The position numbers were made by a program, and so were the translations under genes. Below, one piece after another: positions 1 through 12,208 of a stretch of DNA of 64,000 bases (the stretch's first letter is position 1; every line of letters begins with the position of its first letter). The notes beneath the pieces are model-generated. The model was not told the origin of the DNA. It saw nothing but the letters and a program-made list of their open reading frames with translations, and ran no database searches. This DNA comes from Cyanophora paradoxa (lineage: Eukaryota > Glaucocystophyceae > Cyanophorales > Cyanophoraceae). The stretch spans positions 1 through 64,000 of the forward strand of contig QPMI01000046.1 of the NCBI GenBank assembly GCA_004431415.1, read 5' to 3'.

Positions 1-13
1 ACGCCGCGGCAAC

Positions 14-3000
14 ATGGCCGCCGCTTGCGAGCCCGATGCGCCGCGGCCCACCGCCGCTCCGACGCCGCCCGCCACTGAGCCCGCGCCTGTCGAGCCTCGC
101 CTGAGCGAGCCGCTACTCGACGTCGGCGCGCGACCGCGCCGGCTCCCCGCAGGCCGCCCGTCGCGGCGAGCGTGGCCGCGGGGACGGGGTCGTGCGCGTC
201 AGCACCCGTGGGCGCGGCTCGCAGGGGCCACGAACCCGCAGCGCCCGCCGTGGGCAGGCTGAGGGGGAAGACGCCGAGATGGGCGAGCGGGGCGACGGCG
301 ATGAGGCGCCCGAGGAAGCGCCGCCGCCGCCGCCGCCGTCGGCTATCGATGAGAACCTGAGCCAGCGGGCCCTGTACGAGGCTATGGGCGTGATGAGCGG
401 CGTCCTCGCAGTGCCGGGGTGCCCGCCTCGGCTCTGTGAGGGGAAACAGATCACCGAGTGGCCATGACGGCCCGGTCTGATCTCGCCCACGCTGGAGCAT
501 CCCCTTCGACGCACTGAAGGACGTTCGAGACCTGCGGTCCCGCACCTCAAGGCGTTTCTCGCCAGCGAGAGGAGCACGCCAATCCAGAACCGCTGGATGG
601 CCGCCCGTGCGCACGAGAGCCGCCGGAGGCCGCGTCGCGCTCAGAGCCGATCGCAACGTTCGCCTCGCCGGCTCAACGCGGCCGCGTTCGAGCTCTTCAT
701 GATCGCGCTGGGGCTCCGTGGCCCCGTCACGCCCACTCCACGATCTCCCGTTCCACTGCATGAGTGACGGAGCAGCAGTTGGAGCACTTCCTGACTCTGC
801 GTTGGACGATCCTGCCACGCGCCTGCGGTGGACGCACGGGGCCGCTTCAACCCGAGCGCGGCCGTCATCCCGCCGCAGTGGGCCCAGTACCTCTTGCGTG
901 CTCACACATGTTCGCGCCGAGGCGGTTGGGACCACCGTTCCCTCCGCGGAACGCGCCGGCCTGGAGTTCCGTACGGGTCGCTGGCTGCGCCGCCACCTGC
1001 AGCTAGGGACGCGCGCGCAGGAGGAAGCCGCCGAGAGCGACCCGCACAGGGCTTGGCCCTGACCGCCCAGCGCGCGCCTTCCAGGAGAAGGTCTTGCATG
1101 CCCTCGAGCGTCACGCTGCACGGCAGTCGTTCACGTTCGACGATGCGCTTGTGGGCACCTACATCGCCGATGAGCCTGAGCCCCGCCTCGAGCCGCTCGA
1201 CATTGACCATGTCGAGAGCGAAGAGGAAGAGGCGAGAAGAAGAGGCGCCGGCTGCCATCCCTGCGGCGGCGCACAGGCGTTCGAGCCGCACAAGGACTGG
1301 CAGCCGCGGCCGCTGTTCTCGTTGGCGGACCGACGTACGCCAACGATCACAAGCTCTTGCGCGAGTACATGACCGGAAACACGCGTTTTCCGGCCCTGGA
1401 ATGCTATAGCCAGGGTTCACTGAATGGCAACGCTGCCCGCGATCAGCTACCCTTGCGCTGGCAGCACGCCGGCGACGTTGACGAGTACAACGTCGACGTG
1501 CTCACGCTGCAGGACAGCAATGGGCGAGCTGTGCTCAACTATGCTCAGCGCGTCGGCCCCGCCGCGCGCGGCATAGTGAACTGGTTCTCGCTCGTAGGCC
1601 CGCCTCAGCGGCCGTTCGACGAGGATCCGGAGCTCTTCGACCTGCAGGGCTTGCATTCCCGCACGCGCCTGCGGCGTCAGCTTGGATATCGTGCAGTACC
1701 TCGCGGTCGGACCCGTACCGCACAGTCTGCCGTCCCGACGTACACGGGCGCCTGGGATCTCACGCACGAGGCACAGCCCACGCACCGTGTGTTCGACCTG
1801 GGCCAGGTCTCGCGGTGCTGTATACGCCTTCTTCACGAAGGCGGCGGCGCGCGGAACGCCCCGCCGCCGTACATGCCGCACCCGAGCGCCCCACCCTGCA
1901 CACCTCAGTCTTGGCGGTAACATCGCCGACCCGAACGAGGAGGACGCCAGGACGCCGTCGCGACCCGCTTCGCGCGCGACGTCGCCGTGCTGGCCCTGCT
2001 GCGCCCGCTCGCCGACAAGCGCGTCGAGAACGTTGAGGGTCGCCTGCAGACGCGGCGCATCTACGCGCCCCGCCTCGTGGCAGGCACGGCCACGCCCGCG
2101 CCGAACGCTGCCTGCGACAAGGACGTCGCAGGGGGCGCGCCGCACCAGCGCGAGAACAAGAGCTGTGGCTCGCAGTGACGGTCGCCAGCTTGCGAGCCAG
2201 CCCAAGAAGAGCCACGCAACCGCGGCTCGTCACCGCGTTGGTTACGAGCTGCCGCCTTTCCCGAACTCACCTCCGGGACGTGCCTTGGGCGCCGATCCCG
2301 GCGGAAGAGGAAATCCTCGCGACGGCCATCGGTTTACGCTGGCCTGGCACGCGCGCTTCTTCCAGCGTCACGCGCCGGGCAAGCACCTCCGCAGCCAGCA
2401 CTGGCTGATGACTTTCTGTCGGCTGCGGCATGGACGTCGAGTCGGAACGCCGGCTGACTACGTCCCGAGATCGCTCGGGCGGTCGCCGATCACATGGATG
2501 ACTTCAACAAGGTGTTGAACTCGTTCCGCTGCGTGGTGCCGGACGGTCTGATGGTGTTCATTCACGAGGCTTCCTGACTAAGCGACGGCCAAGCCGGACC
2601 GCGGGTCGACGTCTTGCCTCAGGGCAAGAAGGTCTTCGACGCGGACGCGAGGCCGACGTACCCGGACGGTCATCCCACGCTTGCGTGGAAGTTTGGCCCG
2701 AACAATGCGGTCGTGCCGGACCACGAGGGTCGTGCGGCGATCTGTGGGCGGATCCTGCTCGCGATGCTGCAGGGCTTCCAGTATCCCGCATCCCGCTGCT
2801 CGCGCAGCGGGTGGACAACTGTGCGCCCCTGAACGCCGCCATGCCCCAGAACGTGGCCGAGGTCTTCAGGGCCTCTTGCGCACTATGACGAGGATGAGTG
2901 CGCCGACTCGATGCCCGCGCGCTGGCGACGGCATCCGCGCGTACCTCACAAACATGCCGCACGGTCTCGGGTACCAGCGTCTTGAGCTCGGCTCGCCCCC

Positions 3001-6000
3001 GATGGCGGCGCCGAGGACGCGTGGCCGCCGGCGATGACCTTGGCGCCGGGGGCAAGAGTGGGATACAGCGCCACCTTGAGGCCGCCCGCGCCGCCGAGGA
3101 GCTGGAGAACTGTCCCGGGAACTTCCCGCTGGGGCTCATCTTTACCGATGAGGCTATACCCCTGCGGCCTCAGTTCGAGACGATGCTCCGTTCGCTCTAC
3201 GCCGATCTGAATGTCGCGATCCGCCTCGCGCGCCCGATCGACTGGGAGACGGACGACCCCGTGCTCCCGACTGGGACGTTGAGGCTCTGCGCCCGGCGCT
3301 GATGTGGGACGCGGTCCAGAACAAGGCGCCGCGCCCTCGGCCCGGCGCAGCCTGACTGCGACGGCGGCTGTCGATAAGGAGGCCGAAAGCCTTCTGGTTC
3401 GCACGCCGTACCAGCCGATCTACGAAGGAGCGGTCCGCGCGACGTGGCGGGCGTGCGGTTCCAGCCGCCCTCAACCATCGTCGGCGGGCTCGCGGACGAC
3501 CCCGCCGAGGCGGCGCCATCCGCCACCCCGTCGGCGCCCGCGCCGGCGCAGGCCGCTGCGCAGACCGCCGCGCCGCCGACGGCGCCGCAGCAGGCGCGCC
3601 CCGGCGCAACGCGGGCCAGGCCGTTGGCCGAGCGGCCGCGGGCAGGGTCACCAGCGGGCGGCCGGCACCGCGGTCGCGACGGCCGAGGCCACCGTGACCG
3701 TGGCGGCGACCGCGGCGGTGGCCAGGCGCAACCCGCACAACCCGCTGTCGACCCGAACGACCCGTTCGGGCTGGATGCGTTCCTCGCGCGGCAGCAGGGT
3801 ATGACCCAAGACCATGCGCGTAACCGTCTCGGACGGGAAGGTGAAGGTCGAGCGGATCGCCGAGAGCGCTCCGCCAGACCAAGCCCCGCCGGCTGAGACT
3901 CCCTCCCGGACCTTGATGCCGCCGCCCAGCTCGAGCCGCCAGGCGAGGCAAGCTCGAGCCGCAGGGACGACACGGCCAGTCGCGCGTCGCAGGCCCGCCG
4001 ACCCCTGAGCGGGCCTCGTCTCAGCGCCGCTCGCGCACACCCGAGCCGCGCCGAGCCCCGTCCAGTCGCCGCTCTCGCACCCCAGACAGGCGCGAGACGC
4101 GGGGCCCCTCCACGCGCCGCGAGCGCTCCCGAGCCCACGGCAATCCCGGGCGCCGCCGCCGTCCCGCCGTTCGTTGGAACGCCGCGATCGCGAGGGCTCC
4201 CGACGCCTTCGCCGGACCGCCGGGACCGCGAGGCCTCCCGCCGCCGCTCCCGGACCGCCGTGATCGCTCGCCGCGCGCCGCGACCGCAGCCCGCCGAGCC
4301 GACGGTCCACGGCTCGCGACACTCGCGACAGGCGGAGCCCTCGCCGAGGCTCGCGGGAACGCCGCCGGAGCCGAACACCGTCCCGCTCTAGCTCCGCTCG
4401 CGCTCGCGCGATCGGAGCCCGAGCCGGAGCCCCGCCATGACGATAAGCGGCGCAAAAGCTCGAAGAAGGGCTCGCGCGACCGCGCCTCGCCGCGAGACCG
4501 CCGCAGCCCTCGCAGCAGCCAGTCCTCTCGCCGCCCGCCGGACCCGCCGCGCGGCGCCGTAGACGCTGCGTACAAGCGGCACGAGAACGACGCCCGCCTG
4601 CGAGGCTGCCCGCCCACATTGCGCGAGCTCTTCGACATGGTCTGGAAGGCGCAGTACGCTGAGATGCCAGACTCGCTCTCGGCGTCCGCGCGAGCTGAGC
4701 AGGCCACCGCGCTGGTCCTGATCAAGCTCCAGAACCAGATGGACGCTCAGTCCGCGTCGTCCTCGGCCCGCGCCGCCGCGCCACCATCGGGTGGGCAGCC
4801 GCGACGGCGGACGCAACGAGCGCCAGCAGCCCTTTCTAGAGGGGCTGAGGGCAGAGCGAGGCCGGTCCGCAGTCGGCGGCGCCGTCCAAGCCTGCGGAGG
4901 GTCGCGCCTCCATCTCTCAGGCCCAGGAGCGGTCATCGCGTGCGAGCCAGGCGAGCCGCCGCGCGCAGACCAGTCGACGCCGGAGCAGCCGCGCGCCTCA
5001 GTGGCCGCGCCGCGCGCCTCCGCCGCCACGACTTTCAACCCCCAGGCTGACGTCCCAGCAGGGGGCCTCTGCAGTTTGTGCGCGAGTGCTCGAGCTGCCG
5101 CGACGTGAAGATCCGGGGCCAAGGGGTCACGGAATTGGGGCTTTGGCTTCAAACAGTCGAGCGCCAGATCCGCACCGCGCTAGCACGCCGAGACGCGCGC
5201 CAAGCCCGGCGGCGCTCAGAAGGTCTCAGACGAAGCCTTCGCCCAGCAAAGCAGGCCGCTCGGCGGGCCCTGGAAGACGTCTGCGCGCCCTCCGGGCCGG
5301 CATCGATATGCAGATCAGCCTCTCCGCTGGGAGACGGCATGATGATCTCGCTCCTCCCAGACGGCCCCGTGCCGATCTCGAGGCTCTGCGGGCCACGCTC
5401 GATCGCACCAAAGACTGGCGAGCCTTGCTTGAGCGCGAGCGCCAGCACGAGGCTCGCGTGGCAATGCAGGCCGCGGCAAAAGCCAACCAAAGCCTTCTTC
5501 GCGGTATACACCGCCGCAGAAGCGTCGTCACCCCGCGGGCACGAGGCCGCGCGCCCTGTGACCTTCCCGCCCACTTGCATACGCCGGCGTCGGTCCGGGC
5601 GCTGTGCCGGTGCCGGCGGACGAGAAGTACATCTCGATCCGCCGCGTCCAGACGGTCGTCCACGAGCCGCCCGCTCAAACAGTCGCGCCGCCGGCGCCAG
5701 CCGCGCCGCCCGCCCCGGCCCACCAAAGAGCCGCGAGCCTGCGCCGGCCTGGGCCCGCCGCCTGCTGCACAAGCTCGGGCCGCGCTCGACCGTGCTGGTC
5801 TTCAACTGGCTGTCGAACCCCGCGCAAATGCTGCAGGTCGATCCAAAGACCCTGGAGCCCGCCTTACGCGCGGTGCATCAGGCGATCATGGACCGCTACG
5901 GCATCTCGATGCGCAAAACGGGCTACAAGGCCCCGCCACGGCCGACTCGCGCGTGGTTCTCGGGTTCAGCGCCGACAGCGGCGTTCGCCCCGCAGAACGC

Positions 6001-6037
6001 GCTCGAGGCCGCCGCGATCATTTACCCCGAGGCCTGA
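14..6037 (+). pseudogene. gag region remnants of Ty3/gypsy element A
   Basis: Many short overlapping reading frames, rich in Ala, Pro, Arg and Glu, lie upstream of the protease. The best segments are 1094-1372 and 1357-1920, an Arg/Ser/Asp-rich stretch near 3.3-4.6 kb, 4619-5050 (start MRELFDMVWKAQY) and 5750-6037 (motif FNWLSNPAQM), which ends in a stop just before the protease region. A CxxC pair occurs near 5,080-5,100. Position and composition suit a Gag with a low-complexity nucleic-acid-binding tail, but I find no intact capsid domain or CCHC knuckle. Frames change repeatedly. At about 6 kb this is much longer than a usual Ty3 gag, like the giant gag at 16.8-25.9 kb. Confidence 0.5.
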
Positions 6038-6436
6038 CCTCCGACGAGGAAGCTCTCATGCCCGCGGGCCACGCCCTGGGCTCCAAAAACCGCCCGTCCC
6101 TCGCCGTGCCCGCCCGGCAGAGGAGACGCCGCTGGGAACGCGCGCCGGCTATGACCCGCCCAGCGACGAGTTGCTCTACGCCAACCGCCACGGCCCGGGC
6201 CCGCGCAAGCGGACCAAGCCCTCGCCGTTGGCCGACCAGGCAGAGCAGCGCCGAGTCGCCGAGCGAGCCGCGGCTCGCCAGTCCCGCCCCCATCCCCAAC
6301 CGCAAGCGCAACGGACCTGTCGGGTCCACCGCGCCGCCGGAACCAGAATTCCACGTCCGCCGCGCCCGACCTAGCTTCCCGCGCGACCGGGCCCTGGAAT
6401 TCTTCCGGCCAAAGACACTGCACATTCACGGCAGCA

Positions 6437-6873
6437 TTGCTATGCGCCTGCCGAACGGCCGCTCCGGCGCTGAACGGCCCGCTCGCATTGTTGTCGACAC
6501 GGCGCCCAGGAACTGTAGTTCCCCAGGAAGTCCTCGACCGCCTGCCGCCCGACGAAGTCAATTACGTCGAGGGCCACACGATAGTCCGCGGTTTCATGGA
6601 CCGGGACAAAATTCGTTGTCGCCGCGCCGACGTAGTCTTCGTTCTGGCTCGCTCCGCTTCTGCCGCCGCGTCTTCGTCGTCCCGCGCGGCGCCATGGGCG
6701 TTGAGCCGGACATTCTGCTCGGCCTGGACGCGATCCAGGCCGTCCACGGCCAGATCGACACGACGCTGTCCGGGTGGTGCCTCCGGGCCCGTGACCACCT
6801 GCACCGCGAAGTCGTCGTCCCTTTTCGGCTCCGGACCAGCTTGGGATCCTGGTCCGAGTCCTGGGACCAGTAA
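6437..6873 (+). pseudogene. retropepsin (aspartic protease) of element A, frameshifted
   Basis: A hydrophobic-hydrophobic-DT motif at about 6,486-6,500 is where a retropepsin DT/SG-A active site would sit, but a one-base deletion moves the reading frame directly after the Asp-Thr. The flap-side sequence then follows in the next frame (GTVVPQEVLDRLPPDEV, from about 6,508). Further on (about 6,735-6,800) the motif QIDTTLSGWCLRARD closely matches RIDTTRSGWCLHARD in the protease at 25.8 kb, so the two proteases are homologous. Such enzymes act as dimers and cut Gag-Pol in the particle. As written this copy is non-functional. Confidence 0.6.
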
Positions 6874-6904
6874 AGCTCCCCGTCGGAGAGGCCCTCGTCC
6901 CATG

Positions 6905-7350
6905 CACGCTCAATGGGCAGGCCCGGCAACGCGTGAGTTGCCGCACCTCTACGTCGAGCCGTCGCCGGAGTCCCCGCAAGCCTTGGGCGTACTCTGCCCT
7001 TACCAGCTGCATAATCACCCGGGAGACAAAATGTTTCACGTGCGGTTGTGCAATCCTGGCCGGCAGCCGGTAACCCTGCCGCTAGGATCGGTAGTAGCGG
7101 TCGCTTCGGCGGTCGCCCTACCGCCTGGTGATTTTGAGTACGAACCTGAGCAAATGCCTTGTAGTGCGAGTGCATTGACAGACCTCTTGATTCGCCGGCT
7201 GCGAATCGTGCCTGCCAAACGCCGCACTGGACTCCGCCACTTTAATAGAAAAGCACGCATGCTTGGCGCGGCATATGAGCCCGCCAAAGACGTTGAGAAA
7301 ATAATCTCCACCCTACGTTCTGTCGTAGATGAGGCGGAAAAGCAGCGCGC
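6905..7350 (+). pseudogene. protease-RT connecting domain of element A
   Basis: The reading frame gives a stretch with VEPSPE, VRLCNPGRQPVTLPLGSVV and a basic helix-like tail (RLRIVPAKRRTG). The pattern 'hydrophobic-x-N-P/S-x-x-x-P-V-T-L-x-x-G-(S/T)-hydrophobic' is typical of the segment joining protease and RT in Ty3/gypsy polyproteins. It has no catalytic role known to me. It runs on from the protease and stops being recognisable near 7,350. Between there and 7,848 a Ser/Pro/Ala-rich spacer leads into RT. Confidence 0.5.
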
Positions 7351-7847
7351 TCTGTCTAGCGCAGCGCCTGCTGAGCCCGCCGACCCACCCGCGCACCGCC
7401 TACGACGTCGACGATATAGTCGTCACGTTTGGCGAGCTGCCCTTCGACACAGCCGACCGGCCGTTGCAGGACCTTGATGCTATGAGCATCATTAGCCTCG
7501 ACGACGATGCTATGAGCACGTCGTCACGAAGCGCGTCCCCAACGCCGGCCCGATCACAGGCCCCTCGGTCGACGAGTTCGTCGCCGCAGTCGAGGCAGTG
7601 TCCGTCCCCAGAGACGCCACCCTGCGCTCGACTTCCCCGGTCTCTCCGAAAAAGCGGAGCGCGACTTGCTCGATGCAGTCCGCGCCATGCGCGGCGACGT
7701 TACGGTCCGCAAGGCCGCACCGGTCGCCGACGCCGAGGCCCCACCCCAGAGTGTGGTCACAGCCTCGCTTTCGGCCCGGCCCGATGCCCCACCCCTACGA
7801 CTGCAGCACCCGACGCGAAGCCCGCTGAGGCACCGCGGCCGGTGCCT

Positions 7848-9330
7848 AATGCAGAGGAGGAGTGGCAAGAGCTGCTGAAGAAGATTCCTGAGCTCGGCTC
7901 TCACCCGTCAATCACGACGGCGCAGAAAGCCGAACTTCACGCGCTCCTGCGGCGCTACAAGGATGTCTTCGCAGACAAGGTCGAGGCCAAAGAGGGCACC
8001 AGCAACCTGCTCTATTACGAGCACGTGATCAAACTCACGACTCGCCTTCCGGTGTTCACGCCTCCGCGGCGTATGAACCCGCACGCCGAGGAACACGCCG
8101 CAAGGAAATTCAGAAACTCCTTGAGCTTGGGCTGATCGAGCCCTCCCAAGCGGCATATGGCTCGCCGGTAGTGCTGGCCCCCAAAAAGGACGGCACTTGG
8201 CGTTTCTGTGTCGACTATCGGAGGCTGAATCAGATCACCGAGCGGGACGTGTTTCCCCTACCCCGCATAGACGACCAGCTCGAGCGCCTCCGCGGCTCGA
8301 TGGTCTTCTCGACTGCTGACGCGACTGCCGGCTTCTGGCAGCTGCCTCTGCACCCCGGCTCCCGAGCCTACACTGCATTTGTGGTCCCCTGGGGTCACTT
8401 TCAGTGGAAGGTTACGCCGTTTGGGTCACGAACGGGCCCGCGGCATTCTCCCGCGCGATCACTGCGATCCTGGGCCCCTTGCTGACCACCTGCGTCGTCG
8501 CGTACATCGACGATATCACGGTCTTCTCACCGTCCATCGATCAGCACCTTCTAGACTTGAAGGCGCTCTTCGAGACGATCTCTAAGGCGAACCTGCGCCT
8601 GAAGCCGTCGAAGTGCCGCTTCTGCGTGCCTGAAATCGACCTTCTCGGCCACCGCATCTCCGCCGAAGGGATCCGCCAGGACCCTGCGAAGACCAAGGTG
8701 ATCACGGACTGGCAGACGCCGAAGAACGCGGACGAGCTCCGCTCGTTCCTCGGCCTCGCCGGCTACTACCGCCGCTTTGTCGAGAACTTCTCCAAGGTGG
8801 TGCACGCCATGCAGCGCCTTCTATTGAAGGACGCCGTCTGGAGTTGGCCAGAGGACGGCCCCGCCGACCGCGCCTTTAAGGAGCTGAAAGAACTCCTGGG
8901 CCGCGATATTATATTGCGGTTCCCGGACTTCTCGAAGCCCTTCATTCTCCAGACGGACGCCAGCACCTACGCTATCGGCGCAATTCTGAGCCAGGCCGAC
9001 GACAAAGGCGTCGAGCGGCCGCTCGCGTTCATCAGCCGCACGCTGCTGCCGGCCGAGATGAACTACTCCGCTACGGAGCTGGAGTGCCTCGCAGTAGTCT
9101 GGGCCATTAAGTATTGGCGCCACTATCTGCTGGGCGGCCCCAGTTCCTGGTGCGGACCGACCACCACGCCCTCCAGTGGCTGAAGACGCTGGACCCGACG
9201 ACGGGCCGCCTCGGTCGCTGGTCCCTGCTCTTGCAGGCCTACGACTTTGAGATCGTCTACCGCCCTGGCAAGCAGAACGGGGGTCCCGACGCGTGCTCGC
9301 GTCTCCCTAAGGACCACCCCGTCTGGCAGC
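7848..9330 (+). pseudogene. reverse transcriptase and RNase H of element A
   Basis: RT is recognisable from KIPELGSHPS (about 7,884) through the fingers (APKKDGTWRFCVDYRRLN, about 8,180), WQLPL, FVVPWG, the catalytic YIDD (8,503-8,514), the LLGH motif and LRSFLGLAGYYRRF. RNase H follows with TDAS (about 8,953), ATELECLAVVW (about 9,075), RTDHHALQWL (about 9,150) and GGPDACSRLP (about 9,280), which give the expected D-E-D-D set. Together they copy element RNA into DNA and remove the RNA strand. Three single-base frameshifts interrupt it, near 8,100, 8,425 and 9,135. Residues are otherwise highly conserved with element B, which argues that the breaks are recent or technical. Confidence 0.9.
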
Positions 9331-10620
9331 CAGGCGGTGCAGACGGTTCCTCGTCCAAGCCCGCGGCCTACAAGGGCGCCGAAGGCTTCGGCATCCCGCA
9401 ACATGCTGTAGGGGCTGAGCCTGAGGATCCCGACGTCCCGCTGGGCATCTTTAGGATGCAGCTGGGCCCGACCGAGCGGGCCCTGCGCCAGCTCGCCAAC
9501 TCCGCCGGCTTCCGCGCGGAAGCCCCAGCCGAGGGTGGCCGAGCCGCTAGACGCCGAGCGCCCCGGGCGGCGCCTGCGAGCGCCCCCTCTTCCCCGCCGG
9601 GCCGCTCCTCTTATGCAGAGGAGGAGTCGCGGCCCCCTGTGCCAGCCAGTGCTCCTGAGGCCGAGCCCGACGCCGGCGCCCCTGAAGCGCCCGCGCCCGA
9701 GCCTGAGGGTGAGGCTGGCGGTGCTGCGGAAACCGATTCCGACGCCGAGCCCCGCCGCCAGAGCGCGCGCCGCGACGCCTGCCCCGCGAGCTCGCCAAGC
9801 TTGCTGCGTCGGCTGGGTTCGCTGAGGCCAAGGCCTCCGCCTCGGCTACTGACGCCGCCACGCGCAAGCGAGCGCGGGCCGCCCCAGAGCGCTTCGCGCC
9901 TCCCGCGCCAGAGTCGGTCTCGCCGCCCCCGAAACGACGAGAGCCGGGCCCGGCGCCCGCTGTCGAGGAGCGCGAGGCTCCCTCGGACGCGGAGATGCCC
10001 GACGCCCCTGAGGGCGACCTGGGCGCCCGGGCCGCGCTGCTAGAGGACGCTCACGCAGAGGCCGAGGCCTCGGGCGAGATCGATGACGAGTCGCTGCCGG
10101 AAGGGCCTGTCCCCTCCGACGCCTGCGACGCTGACGGCTTCCCCCTCGCTCTTGCGGAGCGAGTCCCGAAGCGCTCGGAAACCGGGCCCCGTCGGTGGGG
10201 CGCCAAGGGATTTGCCGAGCCGCGGCCCCTGCATCCCGACGCGCTCTTCCCTCGCGGCCCCGCCTTGAGGCGGCAGCCTCGAGATGAGTACAACACGCGC
10301 CACTGGCGCTCCCCGGTCGACCCCTCGGATCGGCCGGTGCCGATTCATATTGAGTGGGAGCCGGAGGACCCTGAGGGCGAGCCGCCTCCCGGGCCTCCGC
10401 GCCGACGCTCGCTCTCCCCGGAGACTGCTCGCCACCAGATCCGCGTTCGGCCGGTCCCCCGGACCCCAAGCCAGCGCCGCGGGCTCGAGGTCGCCCCTCT
10501 GCCCGCGGGCAGGCTTCCGACGACGCCGCCCCGCTCGAGCCTGAGACGGTCGCCGCCGAGGCCGCTGCCCCGCAGCGGTGGGTAGAACTCGACCCTAGAG
10601 GCCGGGACGTTCGCCCGCCG
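9331..10620 (+). other. long Pro/Glu/Ala-rich linker between RNase H and integrase, element A
   Basis: About 430 codons of low-complexity acidic and Pro/Ala/Arg-rich protein separate RNase H from integrase; many Ty3/gypsy elements have a far shorter tether. Shared islands with element B are D-x-DGFPL (about 10,130), GPRRW/Y (about 10,185) and N-x-RHWR (about 10,295). Islands conserved in two diverged copies suggest a selected function rather than random filler. No known domain is recognised. Frame changes occur near 9,800 and 10,590. Confidence 0.6.
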
Positions 10621-10635
10621 TGCAAGCCGGTCTTC

Positions 10636-12208
10636 GTGGATACCGTCCTCGACGCGTGGGCCTGCGGACCCTCGCCAGCCGTCGATGGGGCGCTCCCCGA
10701 CGCGCTGCGCCGTATGTTCCCGCCCGAGAAGCGCAAGCGTCTGCTCGCCGCTCAGAAGGAGGATTCCTTCTGCAAGAAGCTTCTCGCCTTCCACGCAGAG
10801 GGCGAGAATCCAACTGTCTGTACCCGCGGCTCGAGGCGCGACGCAGATCCCTGCTCGCCCAGCTGCGCTCACTGCCTGCGGGCCAAGGAGCGCTTTGCAC
10901 GCCTGGCCGGCGAGTTCAGCCTGGCCGACGACGGCGTCATCGAGCGCAACCCCTTGGTCCCTGCCGGCCGGTTCCTACCCGTCTTGCCGGACGCTTGGAT
11001 CGACAGGGTGCTCTACGCCTATCACGAGGGCTGGGCCCATCGAGGCGCGCCCGTGATAGCCCGTCGGATCGCCCTGCGGTTCTGGTGGCCTGGCATGTAC
11101 GCCTCCATCGCTCGCTTTGTGCGGTCGTGCCCGCACTGTCAGTTCGCGAAGGCCGCGAAGCCCCGCCGTACCGCCATTCAGGTGATACAGCCTTCAGGCA
11201 AGGGAGACCTGTGGCAGGTGGATATCTTCCACTTGGATATGCACGAAGACGGTTCGCGATACATCATCGCGTACGTCGACGCATACACCAAGTTCTGCTA
11301 TATCTACCCGCTCTCCCGTATCTCCGGCGAGGCCTTGCTCGCCACCGCGATCGACTTCTATACGCACGAGGGCGTGCCCGCGCGCATCCTGACGGACCGC
11401 GGGTCCCAACTCGTTGGGGGCGCGTGGAACGCGTTCTTCAAGGAGAAGGGTACCCGGTTCGTGCACGCGGCCGCCTACCACCACGCCTCGAACGGCGGCG
11501 CCGAGCGCCTGGGCGGAGTCTACAAGACTCTCGCTTACGCCATGTGCCGTGAGCACAAGCGGCCGCTCTCTGACTGGCCTCTTTACAACGCCGATATCGT
11601 TCTCGCGTTGCGGACCACCGTGCACTCCGCCACCGGGTTCTCCCCGATGGTCTTGCACCGCGGTTCTGAAGTGCACCTGCCCTGCGAACGAGCGCCGACG
11701 CTGCCTCGCGCGAGTACCGTCGGTTCTATCGGAACCGCATGGTTGCTCGCACCGGCAACCCGCCTCATCGTCGCCGCTTTGAGGTTGGCGACAAGGTATT
11801 GTGCTGGATGGGCGAACACAACAAAGGGCTGTACAATTCGTGGGTCGGGCCCTACACTGTGACTGGTGTTAACCCTGGCGGTTACACCTACACGGTCAAG
11901 GGGTCGGCTAAGCCCTACTCCGCCAAGGACGATGCCCGTACCCGTCCTCTGCGTGAGACTGTTGCCCACATCGACTGCATGCTTCCGTTCCGCACGCGTC
12001 TCTCCGAGTCTCAAGCCCGTCCCCGCGTTGGTCGGCCTCGGAAGACTGCTGTGAACGCCGACGAGCCGGCGATCGACCCCGCACTCGCGGACTCGCCCGC
12101 TCAAGAACAAAATCCACCTCTCGCCCCTGACGTCGACGCCGAGGTCCCGAGCGGGCTGCCGAGGGCGACGAGGTTGAGATGGATGACGCGATTTTGGTCG
12201 ACGACCTG
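10636..12208 (+). pseudogene. integrase of element A with GPY module, one frameshift
   Basis: Domains in order: an extra Cys cluster (C-x11-C-x3-C-x2-C then LRAK, about 10,820-10,890); the HHCC zinc domain (YHEGWAHRG ... SCPHCQFAK, about 11,020-11,150); the DDE core with WQVDIFHLD (about 11,215), LTDRGSQL (about 11,390) and GGAERLGG (about 11,495); and a C-terminal GPY/F module (YNSWVGPYTV, about 11,835). The last domain is reached only after a frameshift near 11,720. The tail ends with EMDDAILVDDL and a stop at about 12,208. The enzyme inserts the cDNA into the genome. All three catalytic acidic residues are present. Confidence 0.88.

Larger units (their letters stand above)
1..12208 (+). 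mobile_element. Ty3/gypsy LTR retrotransposon A, left end outside window
   Basis: The order gag, protease, RT, RNase H, integrase on the plus strand is the Ty3/gypsy order (in Ty1/copia the integrase precedes RT). Reading frames shift every 0.3-1 kb by single-base changes, mostly in G/C runs, so no polyprotein is intact as written. The left LTR would lie before base 1, so LTRs cannot be compared. The nearest relative in the window is element B at 39.5-43.7 kb, which shares RT, RNase H, linker and integrase features. The protease tail also resembles that of the gag-pro cassette ending at 25,970. The class call is firm; activity is unlikely unless the frameshifts are sequencing errors. Confidence 0.9.

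Noticed and set aside
14-577. Small independent genes at the left edge
   Set aside because: Overlapping short frames on both strands fit degraded gag sequence of element A better than separate genes; no start context or domain.
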